Assembly (NCBI GenBank): GCA_900321655.1
Contig: ONWU01000005.1
Location: 1-54,627 of the forward strand
Direction of reading: 5' to 3'
DNA from: an uncultured Bacteroidales bacterium
GTDB taxonomy: Bacteria > Bacteroidota > Bacteroidia > Bacteroidales > UBA932
DNA length: 54,627 bases
Position 1 is the first letter of the stretch. Each line of letters begins with the position of its first letter. This document shows positions 27,038 through 34,784 of this stretch, one piece after another. The notes beneath the pieces are model-generated. The model had not been told where the DNA came from, ran no database searches, and saw nothing but the letters and a program-made list of their open reading frames with translations. Both the position numbers and the translations under genes were made by a program.

Positions 27038-27891
27038 AACTCTGATCGGAGGGTAAAGGTTTCGGGTAAAGGCATATCGTAGACACTCTTTCTCAGGAAG
27101 ACCTTGAATTCTTCGTCCGAGAGGGCGTCCAGGGTTTCTACAGGAATGGTCTCTCCTATTCCCACACGGGGATGCTTCCCCTTTTTGTTGTACACCTCGT
27201 GAAACAGGCGCACAAAGCGGATGCGGTAGTCGATGAGGCCCAGGGCATAGTAGAACCAGGAGTTGTAGTCGAAAAAACGAATGGGAACCACCGGAACGTG
27301 CGCTTTCCGGATCAGGCGGATGGCGGCATCCTGCCATTCCCTTTCGCTGATGGTCCAGCCCTCGCGGGGCTTCAGGTCCGCCACGGCGCCCGAGGGGAAG
27401 ATAGCCAGCGGCTCACCTTCGTGAACCTGCTGCAATGCGCTTTTGATGCCGCTGATGCTGGTGGCGGTGGTCATCTTCCGGGTGGTGGTGGGATTCACGG
27501 AAATGAAATTGGGCCGAAGTCCCTTGAACCACATCAGGAACTCGTTCACCAGCACCTTGGTCTTGGGGCGGACGTGCCCCAGGATATCCACCAGGCAGAT
27601 GCCGTCAATATGGCCGTAAACGTGGTTGGCAATGGCAATGAAAGCCCCTTCGGGAAGTTGTTCCAGGCGCTCGGGGTGGCCGATGGCAAAATCTATCCCC
27701 GCATCGTCCAGGATGCCTTTGGCATAGTCCGGTCCGGCGGGCGTGCCAGCCGCTCCCACACGGTAGTGGGTTTTGTTGGCTTTGTCAATGCCCGTCACCT
27801 TCATAACCAGGTGGTAAAGAATCTTCCCGAACTTTCCCTTGAAGATAGGGGAGAGTTCATTCCCGGCTTCTTCTGGTGTGATGGCGTACAT
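27025..27891 (-). CDS. glsA: PlsC-family O-acyltransferase, GlsA-like
   Basis: This 288-residue protein has the acyltransferase motif NHVYGHID (His90, Asp96) of the GlsA/OlsA-type lysophospholipid-acyltransferase superfamily and FPSG (165-168) as the third block. In Bacteroides, GlsB adds a 3-hydroxy acyl chain to glycine and GlsA acylates its hydroxyl, giving diacylated glycine lipid. A GlsB-like gene lies in the same run (28618-29601), which supports this assignment over phosphatidic acid synthesis. The start codon overlaps the stop of the CDP-alcohol phosphatidyltransferase by 1 nt. Confidence 0.8.
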   Translation of the reverse strand: MYAITPEEAGNELSPIFKGKFGKILYHLVMKVTGIDKANKTHYRVGAAGTPAGPDYAKGILDDAGIDFAIGHPERLEQLPEGAFIAIANHVYGHIDGICLVDILGHVRPKTKVLVNEFLMWFKGLRPNFISVNPTTTRKMTTATSISGIKSALQQVHEGEPLAIFPSGAVADLKPREGWTISEREWQDAAIRLIRKAHVPVVPIRFFDYNSWFYYALGLIDYRIRFVRLFHEVYNKKGKHPRVGIGETIPVETLDALSDEEFKVFLRKSVYDMPLPETFTLRSELWKK

Positions 27892-28595
27892 TACTTCTTG
27901 ACGGGAGGGTCTATTTTATTGTAGTAGGCAAGGTCCTTGAACAGGCTTGTCAGGTAGAAGACAAACAGCAGGACAGCGATGGCAACGGTGATGTAGTCGA
28001 ACAGGCCGACGCTGAACTGGTTGTGGAACAGGACGACATCCTTTTTCCAGGCGCTGAGCCAGGGAATGTACATGAAAGCGATGTAGATGAAGAACATGAT
28101 GATGCGGAACTCCGTGGGGCCAAGGCCTCCGTAGGTCAGACGCATCTCTCCCTTCAGGTGGCAGTCTATGTACACATAGATGCTGAGCATGAAATAGCCC
28201 ACCAGGGCCAGCATCGCGAAGCTCATATTCACCATCGGGCTGCAGCCGAAGCCGATGAACATAATGGTTTCGTTGATGACGTCCACATTGTGGTCTATGA
28301 AGAAGCCATAGGTTTTTCTCTGGGTGTTGCGCACACGGGCCAGGCTGCCGTCCAGGGAATCTCCGAACCAGTTTACAAAAAGGCCGAAGCAGGAAAGCCA
28401 CATCCAGTGCAGGTTCAGGTTGGAAAGGGCATAACCGGCCGCTATGAGGATGGAACCCAAAAAGCCCACGAAGGTGAGCATGTCCGAGGTGACCCAGGAG
28501 GGCATCCTTTCGGCCAGATAAACCAGTATTTTCTTTTCGGCGGCATTCAGGATAGAAGTTTGAATGCGGGCAGCTTGTTTCTTCTCTTCCGACAT
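27891..28595 (-). CDS. CDP-alcohol phosphatidyltransferase
   Basis: This 234-residue membrane protein has about six hydrophobic helices. It carries the family active site, D-x2-D-G-x2-A-R (Asp79, Asp82, Gly83, Ala86, Arg87), then G-x3-D-x3-D (Gly97, Asp101, Asp105). The spacer between Arg and Gly is nine residues; the usual pattern has eight. Enzymes of this family move a phosphatidyl group from CDP-diacylglycerol to an alcohol such as serine, inositol, glycerol phosphate or a lipid hydroxyl. It is wedged between glsB and glsA, so a lipid acceptor made by those enzymes is plausible. The acceptor cannot be read from sequence. Confidence 0.85.
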   Translation of the reverse strand: MSEEKKQAARIQTSILNAAEKKILVYLAERMPSWVTSDMLTFVGFLGSILIAAGYALSNLNLHWMWLSCFGLFVNWFGDSLDGSLARVRNTQRKTYGFFIDHNVDVINETIMFIGFGCSPMVNMSFAMLALVGYFMLSIYVYIDCHLKGEMRLTYGGLGPTEFRIIMFFIYIAFMYIPWLSAWKKDVVLFHNQFSVGLFDYITVAIAVLLFVFYLTSLFKDLAYYNKIDPPVKK

Positions 28596-28617
28596 AGTTA
28601 GGTTTAAGTATTAAACA

Positions 28618-29601
28618 TTATCTGCTAACCCGGTTCTGGAGCCTTCTCAGCAGTTTGCGAAGGTGCTGCCAGCCCAGGGCCAAAAAGCTATCCAGATGTC
28701 TCTGGCGCTTTTCGGGGTATAAATCTTCAAAATTGATCATCAGGCCGGAATCATAGACGTCTCCGAACTCGTCGTTGATGCCGGTTCCGAAATAATCCAT
28801 CGTAGGGGAGAGGTTCATATAGGTATTCACCAGCGGGGGAATGAATACTCCCATCTTGGTGATTTCGGCCTTCAGTACCTTGTATCCTTCCTTGAAATCC
28901 AGTCCTTTGAACAGCTTGGAATAGCGGTGAGGGTGCTCCACCTTTACTTCTTTTCGGATGCGGATGAGCCGGCTGTGACGGCCGAAGTATTTGCGCAGGA
29001 ACACCATGATCATCTCGCGGGCTTCGGTGGGATAGCCGCGGTAGATGGTGGCTTTGCCGAAGAAGTACTTGATGCGCCGGTTATACAGGATGCCGATGGC
29101 GGCGATTCCGTCAAAAAGATTGTCCAGGGCAAAGAGGGCCTTGGCGCCGGCCTTGGAACTCTGGTATTCCACCTGCACGAAACTCCGGCCCAGCTCCAGG
29201 GTGTAGGGGAGGTAATCCTTCAGGAACTTCTTGGAGAACTCGAACATATGGGACGAAGTGAGGATGGGCTGGCCGAAACGGTCGAAAACGGCCTGGTCGC
29301 AAAGGCAGAAGCGATAGCCTCCAATGATTTCCCGGGCCTGGGGATCCCACAGAACCAGCTGCTTGTACCCGTAGGCCGGATTGGTGTCAAACTCGTCAAT
29401 ATCCAGCTCCTTTCCCGTCCCGCCACCGTCTGTGCGGAAGGCGATTTCCCGAAGCCTCCCTATCTCCCTGATGACTTGAACCGACTCTGGCCCAACGACA
29501 TATAGCTCGTTTCCTGCGCGATTGGTTTTTCGCAGGAACGTCTTTTCGTTGAGTTCGGCCAGCAAGGCTTCCCTGTCTACAGGTTCAATGATAGGTTTCA
29601 T
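28618..29601 (-). CDS. glsB: GlsB-like N-acyltransferase (glycine lipid synthesis)
   Basis: This 327-residue GNAT-fold protein belongs to the hemolysin/ornithine-acyl-ACP acyltransferase group. Typical segments are IGRLREIAFRTDGGGTGKELDIDEFD, LVLWDPQAREIIGGYRF, and ELGRSFVQVEYQ. (Each segment is separate.) In Bacteroides, GlsB transfers a 3-hydroxy fatty acyl group from ACP to the amine of glycine. It is first in the lipid operon, 22 nt before the CDP-alcohol phosphatidyltransferase, with the GlsA-like enzyme further down. An N-acyltransferase acting on another amino acid (ornithine, serine) is the main alternative. Confidence 0.8.
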   Translation of the reverse strand: MKPIIEPVDREALLAELNEKTFLRKTNRAGNELYVVGPESVQVIREIGRLREIAFRTDGGGTGKELDIDEFDTNPAYGYKQLVLWDPQAREIIGGYRFCLCDQAVFDRFGQPILTSSHMFEFSKKFLKDYLPYTLELGRSFVQVEYQSSKAGAKALFALDNLFDGIAAIGILYNRRIKYFFGKATIYRGYPTEAREMIMVFLRKYFGRHSRLIRIRKEVKVEHPHRYSKLFKGLDFKEGYKVLKAEITKMGVFIPPLVNTYMNLSPTMDYFGTGINDEFGDVYDSGLMINFEDLYPEKRQRHLDSFLALGWQHLRKLLRRLQNRVSR

Positions 29602-29637
29602 GGGTATAGTACAAATCGTTTGCTAAGGTAGTCTAAT

Positions 29638-29668
29638 TTTGTGACATTTACAAAAATTCGTATCTTTG
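29638..29668 (+). promoter_or_regulatory. Promoter of gtrA and downstream genes
   Basis: A -33 TTTG at 29638-29641, a 19 nt spacer and a perfect -7 TATCTTTG at 29661-29668 precede the ATG at 29675 by 6 nt. Confidence 0.75.
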
Positions 29669-29674
29669 TGGACT

Positions 29675-30133
29675 ATGAGACGCAGGACGGAAATCCTCAA
29701 AAAGTTCATCATGTTTTCTTTGACAAGCATGGTGGGAACCATTGTGGATCTGGGCCTGCACTGGTTTTTGAGTGTTTACGCCTTCCAGGAATCGTACTGG
29801 GGCTCTTTCTGGATTGCTCCTACCATTTCCTTCGAGGTGGCCACCCTGGCCAATTTTTTTATAGCTTATTACCTCGTTTGGAGGGAAAGGGTTTCGGAGT
29901 TCGGCACTTTCCGTTCCGTTATGCGGCACCTGGCCGGATACAATGCCACCTGCGTGGGAGGATATGTCATCAAGTTTGTGGCTATGCAGGGCTTCCACTT
30001 CCTCTTTGTGAGTCTGGACTGGCTGCAGGGCTGGTCCCTGGAACCGGTGTTCTGTAACCTGCTGGGCCTGTGCTTCTCCGGCGCTTTCAACTTCGTGATG
30101 AACGAGTTCGTGATTTTTAACAAGAAAAAGTAA
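29675..30133 (+). CDS. GtrA-like membrane protein
   Basis: This 152-residue protein has four hydrophobic helices in the GtrA/DPMS pattern (FIMFSLTSMVGTIVDLGLHW near the start, NFFIAYYLVWRERV in the middle, FNFVMNEFVIFN near the end). GtrA proteins are thought to flip polyprenyl-linked sugars or assist cell-surface glycosyltransferases. The start at 29675 is chosen because an earlier in-frame TTG (29666) lies inside the promoter -7 box. The protein starts 6 nt after that box, so the message is nearly leaderless. The HD-domain gene follows 18 nt downstream. Confidence 0.85.
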   Translation: MRRRTEILKKFIMFSLTSMVGTIVDLGLHWFLSVYAFQESYWGSFWIAPTISFEVATLANFFIAYYLVWRERVSEFGTFRSVMRHLAGYNATCVGGYVIKFVAMQGFHFLFVSLDWLQGWSLEPVFCNLLGLCFSGAFNFVMNEFVIFNKKK

Positions 30134-30151
30134 TTTATCTTAAACCTGAAT

Positions 30152-30742
30152 ATGGCAAACAAACCTTTAGATACCCAACTGCTGGACCGGGCCATCATTT
30201 TCGCCGTCAAGGCACATGCTGGCACGGAGCGCCGCGGAAAGGGCTTCCCTTACATCGTTCACCCTATGGAGGCCATGGAAATTGTAGCCACCATGACCCC
30301 GGACCAGGAACTGCTGGCGGCTGCCGCCCTGCACGATACCGTGGAGGATACGGACGTGACAGTAGAGCAGATCCGGGAAGAATTCGGAGAGCGCATAGCT
30401 TCTCTGGTAGCGGCCGAAAGCGATGTGATGGTGGAAGGAGTCAGTGAGGAAGACAGCTGGCATGCCCGCAAGAAGGCTGCCATAGACCGCCTGGCAAACG
30501 CCAGTCACGATGCGAAGATGGTGGCCCTCGGAGACAAACTTTCCAATATGAGAGCCATTGCCCGGGATTACGCCGTTCAGGGAGACAAGCTTTGGTCTCT
30601 TTTCCACGCCTCGGATCCCAAGGATCACGAATGGCATTACCGGGGCCTAGCCAATTCCCTCAGGGAACTGGACAACACCTTTGCCTTCAAGGAATTTGAA
30701 TCTTTAATAGACCAAGTCTTCTCTTCCAATCATGAGCATTAA
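30152..30742 (+). CDS. HD-domain alarmone hydrolase-like protein (SpoT/MESH1 type)
   Basis: This 196-residue protein consists of one HD metal-dependent phosphohydrolase domain of the RelA/SpoT hydrolase type: His22 (KAHAG), His37 (IVHPMEAM), His61-Asp62 (ALHDTVEDT) and the later DKLSNM. No synthetase or regulatory domain is attached, as in small alarmone hydrolases (MESH1-like), which degrade (p)ppGpp. It overlaps the SpoIIE phosphatase gene by 11 nt, so the two are co-expressed. A related nucleotide substrate is possible. Confidence 0.83.
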   Translation: MANKPLDTQLLDRAIIFAVKAHAGTERRGKGFPYIVHPMEAMEIVATMTPDQELLAAAALHDTVEDTDVTVEQIREEFGERIASLVAAESDVMVEGVSEEDSWHARKKAAIDRLANASHDAKMVALGDKLSNMRAIARDYAVQGDKLWSLFHASDPKDHEWHYRGLANSLRELDNTFAFKEFESLIDQVFSSNHEH

Positions 30743-32456
30743 AATTCCGGATTCTCTCAAACACGGAGTCAAGGCTGGTGTTCTGCTTGTTATTGTTGCT
30801 CTCCTAACCCTGGAGGCCACATCCCTCATTCAGTATTATTTCTCCCAGCAGGGCATCAAGGAAGAATCCACGTCCCGTGCCAGGGGCCAGCTGGAAAGCT
30901 CCAGCAACAAGATCATGGACATTATCAACCAGACGGAAGCGGCCGTTCGCAACAGCGTCTGGATTGCCCAGTGGTGCCTGAATGTCCCGGACAGCCTCAT
31001 TCGTGTGGCCCAGCGGGTGGTGGAAGACAATCCCGTAGTAGTGGGTTCCACCGTGGCCGTAGTTCCCGGTTATCTGAAAAGCCATCCGCTTTTCTCGCCG
31101 TATGTGTGCGAGGGGCCCGATGGCCTGGAATTCAAGACGCTGGCAACGGAAGAGTATGATTATCCCAGTCAGGAATGGTTCGTAAAGCCACTGGAACTTC
31201 AGGAGGGCTACTGGTCGGAGCCTTATGTAGATGAAGGCGGCGGAAACATCCTGATGACCACCTATTCGCTCCCTATCCGGGACCAGGAAGGGGAGATTGC
31301 GGCTATTCTTACGGCCGATATTTCCCTGGAGTGGCTCACCAAGATGGTGGGGAATATCCAGGTTTATCCCCACGCATACAGCATGATCCTGTCCCGGGAG
31401 GGGCAGGTGGTGGTTTCCCCGGTGAATAACGAACAATCGGAGCATATTGCCCGGGAGGTGATAAAGGCCAATATGGAAACCGGAGCGGCCGGAGAATTCA
31501 CCGTACAGAAGCGGGCCCTTTCCGATCTGGTCTTCTATACCCCCATTGAGCGCACAGGCTGGGTTATGTCCATCGTCATTCCCGAGAGCGTGATATACGC
31601 CGGCATCCGTCGCATCGCCCTTATGGTGGGCCTCCTTCAGGTCCTGGGTATTATGATGATCATTCTCATCATTTCTTCCGTATTCAAGAACCAGAGGGAA
31701 CTCAACGAGATCAATGCCCAGAAAGACCGTATGGAGGGAGAACTGCAGGTGGCCAGCAACATCCAGATGTCGATGGTGCCCAAGATTTTCCCGCCGTTCC
31801 CCAACAGGGACGATCTGGACATGTCGGCCTTCCTGGTTCCTGCCAAGGAGGTGGGAGGAGACCTCTACGACTTCTTCATCCGGGACGAGAAGCTTCATTT
31901 CTGCATCGGAGACGTCTCCGGAAAGGGTGTTCCTGCGTCCCTTTTGATGGCGGTCACCCGTACGCAGTACCGTACGCTGGCCACCCATTACGACAGCCCT
32001 TCCCGCATTGTCACTTCCATCAACGACGGAATGACGGACATGAATGACAACAATATGTTTGTCACCTTCTTCTGCGGTATCCTGGATCTTGAGACCGGCT
32101 TGTTGAAGTACTGCAATGCCGGCCACAATGCTCCGTACATCCTCACGGATGCCATCCGGGAACTGGACGTGAAGCCCAATCTGCCGCTGGGTATTATGGA
32201 CGGGATGGTGTTTGAGGAGCAGGAGGTTATGATGCGCTACGACGATGCCCTGTTCCTGTACACGGACGGTCTCAACGAGGCGGAAAACATCAACCACGTC
32301 CAGTTCGGAGACGAAGGCGTCCGTGCTGTCCTTCACACCCGCCGCGATGCGGACGGCCACCTGAAGGCTATGGAGAAGGCCGTGATAGATTTCCGTGGAG
32401 AGGCGGACCAGAGCGACGACCTCACGATGCTCTTTATCCACTATTTGAAGAAATAG
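30732..32456 (+). CDS. Membrane dCache-sensor SpoIIE/PP2C-type phosphatase
   Basis: This 574-residue protein has an N-terminal helix (about 15-35), an extracytoplasmic double Cache-like sensor (about 40-290, with QEWFVKPLELQEGYWSEPY), a second helix (about 295-318) and a cytoplasmic SpoIIE/RsbU-type phosphatase domain (about 350-574; GGDLYDFF, IGDVSGKGVPASL, NAGHNAPY, LYTDGLNEAEN). Family members dephosphorylate anti-sigma antagonists in partner-switching circuits. No STAS or anti-sigma gene lies nearby. The domain layout implies an external ligand controls it. It overlaps the upstream HD-domain gene, suggesting joint stress signalling. Confidence 0.88.
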   Translation: MSIKIPDSLKHGVKAGVLLVIVALLTLEATSLIQYYFSQQGIKEESTSRARGQLESSSNKIMDIINQTEAAVRNSVWIAQWCLNVPDSLIRVAQRVVEDNPVVVGSTVAVVPGYLKSHPLFSPYVCEGPDGLEFKTLATEEYDYPSQEWFVKPLELQEGYWSEPYVDEGGGNILMTTYSLPIRDQEGEIAAILTADISLEWLTKMVGNIQVYPHAYSMILSREGQVVVSPVNNEQSEHIAREVIKANMETGAAGEFTVQKRALSDLVFYTPIERTGWVMSIVIPESVIYAGIRRIALMVGLLQVLGIMMIILIISSVFKNQRELNEINAQKDRMEGELQVASNIQMSMVPKIFPPFPNRDDLDMSAFLVPAKEVGGDLYDFFIRDEKLHFCIGDVSGKGVPASLLMAVTRTQYRTLATHYDSPSRIVTSINDGMTDMNDNNMFVTFFCGILDLETGLLKYCNAGHNAPYILTDAIRELDVKPNLPLGIMDGMVFEEQEVMMRYDDALFLYTDGLNEAENINHVQFGDEGVRAVLHTRRDADGHLKAMEKAVIDFRGEADQSDDLTMLFIHYLKK

Positions 32457-32473
32457 GAGTTTTTATTTTAGCA

Positions 32474-32553
32474 GATTCGGGAGTTACTGCTTCTTTGAAT
32501 TCCCGTTTTGGTACTATGGCCGAGTGGTTAGGCACAGGTCTGCAAAACCTGCT
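32474..32553 (+). pseudogene. Truncated tRNA-Cys with decayed promoter (inverted copy)
   Basis: Bases 32510-32553 are identical (44 of 44) to the 5' part of the intact tRNA-Cys at 37256-37329, up to the end of the anticodon arm. The variable, T-arm and acceptor 3' strand are missing. Similarity continues upstream to about 32474, through the promoter, but the copy has lost the A of the -7 TA (TTCTTTG here, TATCTTTG in the intact one). Homology ends at a perfect 14 bp palindrome, CTTTCTATAGAAAG (32552-32565). It cannot fold as a tRNA. Confidence 0.9.
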
Positions 32554-32565
32554 TTCTATAGAAAG

Positions 32566-33177
32566 TTATAATCTTTCCATACACCAGGCAAACGCCCTGG
32601 CCAGCCTGCCTTCGTTGTCATTGAAATGGCCACCCTGTTCCCAGAAGAGGGTACAGTTATTGGCGCCTATGTGCTCCTGCAGCAGGCGGTACTGCGTCCT
32701 CAGGCAGTCCCCAACACGCGCAATGGCCTGATTCTTAACGTGCTCTTCCTGGTCTCCCAGGCTCAGGTAAACCGTGTCGGCCATGGGTACATGTTTCTTC
32801 GCAAAGGGAATCCAGTCCTTGATCCAGACTGACGGTGAAGCCGCCGCAACGGCCTTGAAACTGTCCGATTGTGCCGAAGCCCACAGGGCGAAGAGACCCC
32901 CCAGAGAATACCCGCCCAGAATAATCGGCAGGGGACCATAGCGCTTTTTCAATTCCGGAATCAGTGACATAAGGACGTATTCCAGCGTGTCCTGCCCGTG
33001 TTTCCCAGCCTCCGGGTCTCTGGAGACATTGCTGTCGGGCCAGGGCATGAGGTCTATCATCCAATCCTCCAGCTCAATGGTGGCCAGCACAAACGGGACG
33101 CTCGAGAGTTCCGCAATCTGTCCAGCCTCTGCCTCAAGTGTCGCATTCTCATGCCGGGCCGAAGGCTGAATGAGCAC
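32566..33177 (-). CDS. Alpha/beta-hydrolase esterase-like protein, uncertain start
   Basis: This protein of at least 203 residues has the nucleophile elbow GGYSLGG and a C-terminal His in GGHFND, as in esterase-type alpha/beta hydrolases. The first usable start is GTG at 33177. Plausible coding sequence continues upstream in frame (TISGRKCRLFGSDRTEC) to the stop of the previous gene at 33253-33255, but no ATG, GTG or TTG occurs there; an ACG at 33241-33243 sits where a start would be expected. The gene may be N-terminally damaged or use a non-canonical start. It ends 12 nt from the truncated tRNA. Confidence 0.65.
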   Translation of the reverse strand: MLIQPSARHENATLEAEAGQIAELSSVPFVLATIELEDWMIDLMPWPDSNVSRDPEAGKHGQDTLEYVLMSLIPELKKRYGPLPIILGGYSLGGLFALWASAQSDSFKAVAAASPSVWIKDWIPFAKKHVPMADTVYLSLGDQEEHVKNQAIARVGDCLRTQYRLLQEHIGANNCTLFWEQGGHFNDNEGRLARAFAWCMERL

Positions 33178-33252
33178 GCACTCCGTCCTGTCAGACCCAA
33201 ACAGCCTGCACTTTCTGCCAGATATGGTAAGCTCTTCTTTCGTAGGCTCGGT

Positions 33253-33492
33253 CTATAACTCGTCTTTGATCTCTTTCTCGACGTACTTTCGGTTGCTCGG
33301 GAGGATGGCCTTTATCTCGGCAATATTATCGAGGAACGATAAATCGAAGTCCTTCTTAACCACATCCGGCTTCGACTTTCCTTGCGTATGCGAGAACGAG
33401 CGCGTCTGCTGTGCCATCCGTTTGTCGTGGTCGTCCCTGAATATCAGGAACAATGCCACAACTACGATGATGCCAAGTATTGTGTAAAACAT
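33253..33492 (-). CDS. Small single-pass membrane protein, unknown
   Basis: This 79-residue protein has one N-terminal hydrophobic helix (FYTILGIIVVVALFLIF, about residues 2-18) followed by a basic, polar tail containing RDDHDKRMAQQTRS. No family is recognised. It lies upstream of the esterase-like gene and in the same frame; about 75 nt separate its stop from the GTG of that gene. It may be a small membrane-tethered regulator, but nothing in the sequence shows a role. Confidence 0.5.
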   Translation of the reverse strand: MFYTILGIIVVVALFLIFRDDHDKRMAQQTRSFSHTQGKSKPDVVKKDFDLSFLDNIAEIKAILPSNRKYVEKEIKDEL

Positions 33493-33652
33493 GCTATAAA
33501 GATAAACATTTTATGTGAAAAGGACAGACATCGTCGTTGTTGATACTCATCGGCAAATTCGGATTATCGCACTGACTAGGGAGGTCGAAATACAGTGTCT
33601 CGTACACGGAAATGCCTGTTTTGGTGTACGGGAGCAACGATGTAGGCTACGC

Positions 33653-34273
33653 TTAGGTCTCTTCCTTGAAAACGGATTCAAAGATAGTCCGGAGCCGCGT
33701 TTCATCCTTTATGATTTCTCGCAGCTGCTGCAGGGGGGCTTCATTGGGCGAGCCGGGAATCAAAAGATGGAGGTAGCCGCCCTCGGCGTATTTCTCGTGA
33801 AGGTGTTCCAGTGTGCGGTTCCAGTGGCCTTTCTGGTCCAGTTCGGGGTAGTGGGAGAGGCTGAACTGGACAGTCCGTCGGATGATGGTCTCGGGAACGA
33901 TTAACCGGTCCGCCTCGGCAACAAGACGGCCATAGAGGCTCCTTGGCAGCGTTTTAGCCGATGCACGATGATCTTCCGCCGCCTGGGCGATGGTCTCGAT
34001 TTGCTCAGGGGAGAACCATTCGGAAAGCCGCTTGTCCTGGCGGATAATCCGTCCGCTTTCCAAGTGGTGTGTCTTCCGGTCTACAGCGAGGCCGAGGTCG
34101 TGACAGGCTGCGGCCGTCAGCAGCATTTCCTCATTGATATCATACTGCCTGCCCATCGACAGGGCACGGTCGATAACCGTCAAAGCGTGGTCTTCCCGGT
34201 GCGCTTTGTCAAAAGCCCCGTACCGGGGAATGACGTCATTGTAGATGTAGTTATGAAGGCTCTCTCTGATCAT
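33653..34273 (-). CDS. HD-domain metal-dependent phosphohydrolase
   Basis: This 206-residue protein has the HD-domain residues in order: FDKAHREDHA near residue 23, a central AACHDLGLAVD, and EDHRAS later. HD proteins hydrolyse nucleotides or phosphoesters; the specific substrate is not evident. It is preceded by a small membrane protein gene with a 13 nt gap and followed by about 160 nt without a clear gene. The segment from here to the truncated tRNA is lower in GC than the flanking housekeeping genes. Confidence 0.78.
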   Translation of the reverse strand: MIRESLHNYIYNDVIPRYGAFDKAHREDHALTVIDRALSMGRQYDINEEMLLTAAACHDLGLAVDRKTHHLESGRIIRQDKRLSEWFSPEQIETIAQAAEDHRASAKTLPRSLYGRLVAEADRLIVPETIIRRTVQFSLSHYPELDQKGHWNRTLEHLHEKYAEGGYLHLLIPGSPNEAPLQQLREIIKDETRLRTIFESVFKEET

Positions 34274-34286
34274 CCGTAAACCCGTT

Positions 34287-34511
34287 CTATTCGTCTTTTG
34301 TCTTGCGTTTAAACAAGCTTCCTACCTTCTTCCACGAATTCCAGCCTTTGTCGTCAAGGTAGGAAAACAATCCGAACAGAATACCAAAGACAACGGCTTG
34401 TACCACATATTCCCGGACAGAATGCTCGTTCTGGAAAACAAAGTCCATCAACAAGTAAATAACGGTGTAGATCGCCGCGGAAACAATGGCTCTAATAAAG
34501 TAGTTCTTCAT
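34287..34511 (-). CDS. Small two-helix membrane protein, unknown
   Basis: This 74-residue protein has two hydrophobic segments (IRAIVSAAIYTVIYLLMDFVF and YVVQAVVFGILFGLFSYL) and a basic C-terminal tail (WKKVGSLFKRKTKDE). I start it at 34511 because the residues upstream look non-coding. It has a perfect -7 promoter box 24 nt upstream and runs into the HD-domain gene. Function unknown. Confidence 0.6.
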   Translation of the reverse strand: MKNYFIRAIVSAAIYTVIYLLMDFVFQNEHSVREYVVQAVVFGILFGLFSYLDDKGWNSWKKVGSLFKRKTKDE

Positions 34512-34535
34512 TTTATGGTTCGTTTTATTTGATAA

Positions 34536-34543
34536 CAAATATA
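34536..34543 (-). promoter_or_regulatory. Promoter of the small membrane protein/HD-domain unit
   Basis: A perfect minus-strand -7 box TATATTTG reads 34543 to 34536, in an AT-rich stretch, 24 nt before the ATG. Confidence 0.6.
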
Positions 34544-34715
34544 TAACATTTTATTTATACCGTAAGTATAGTCTGTGGTTCAAAAAACATCAAATTATTA
34601 TGTTCTTTGAACTATCGTGTTAATCAAGATGTGCCACTCAGGGAAAAAACACCGTTAGAGAATGCCAGTCTTTACGCATTTTGGGGTGATTTTGCTCGTC
34701 GGCTGGCTCAAGCGA

Positions 34716-34759
34716 GCCACCCGTTACGCATTGGGGGCTTCAAACGCGTAACGGGTGGC
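34716..34759. repeat. Strong intergenic hairpin
   Basis: Two perfect 14 nt arms, GCCACCCGTTACGC (34716-34729) and its reverse complement (34746-34759), enclose a 16 nt loop. A second, smaller hairpin (GGCTC-AAGC-GAGCC, 34705-34718) overlaps the left arm. There is no T-run on either side, so a simple intrinsic terminator is unlikely. It lies 25 nt beyond the stop of the AlkZ-like gene. The rest of the 273 nt gap (34512-34784) shows no gene. Confidence 0.7.
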
Positions 34760-34784
34760 AGGTTGAATTCGTCTAGGGGCTTTG

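Noticed and set aside
33515-33904. Plus-strand frame across the gap upstream of the small membrane protein gene
   Set aside because: Most of it overlaps the HD-domain gene on the minus strand. The remaining 160 nt gap (33493-33652) shows no convincing gene on either strand.
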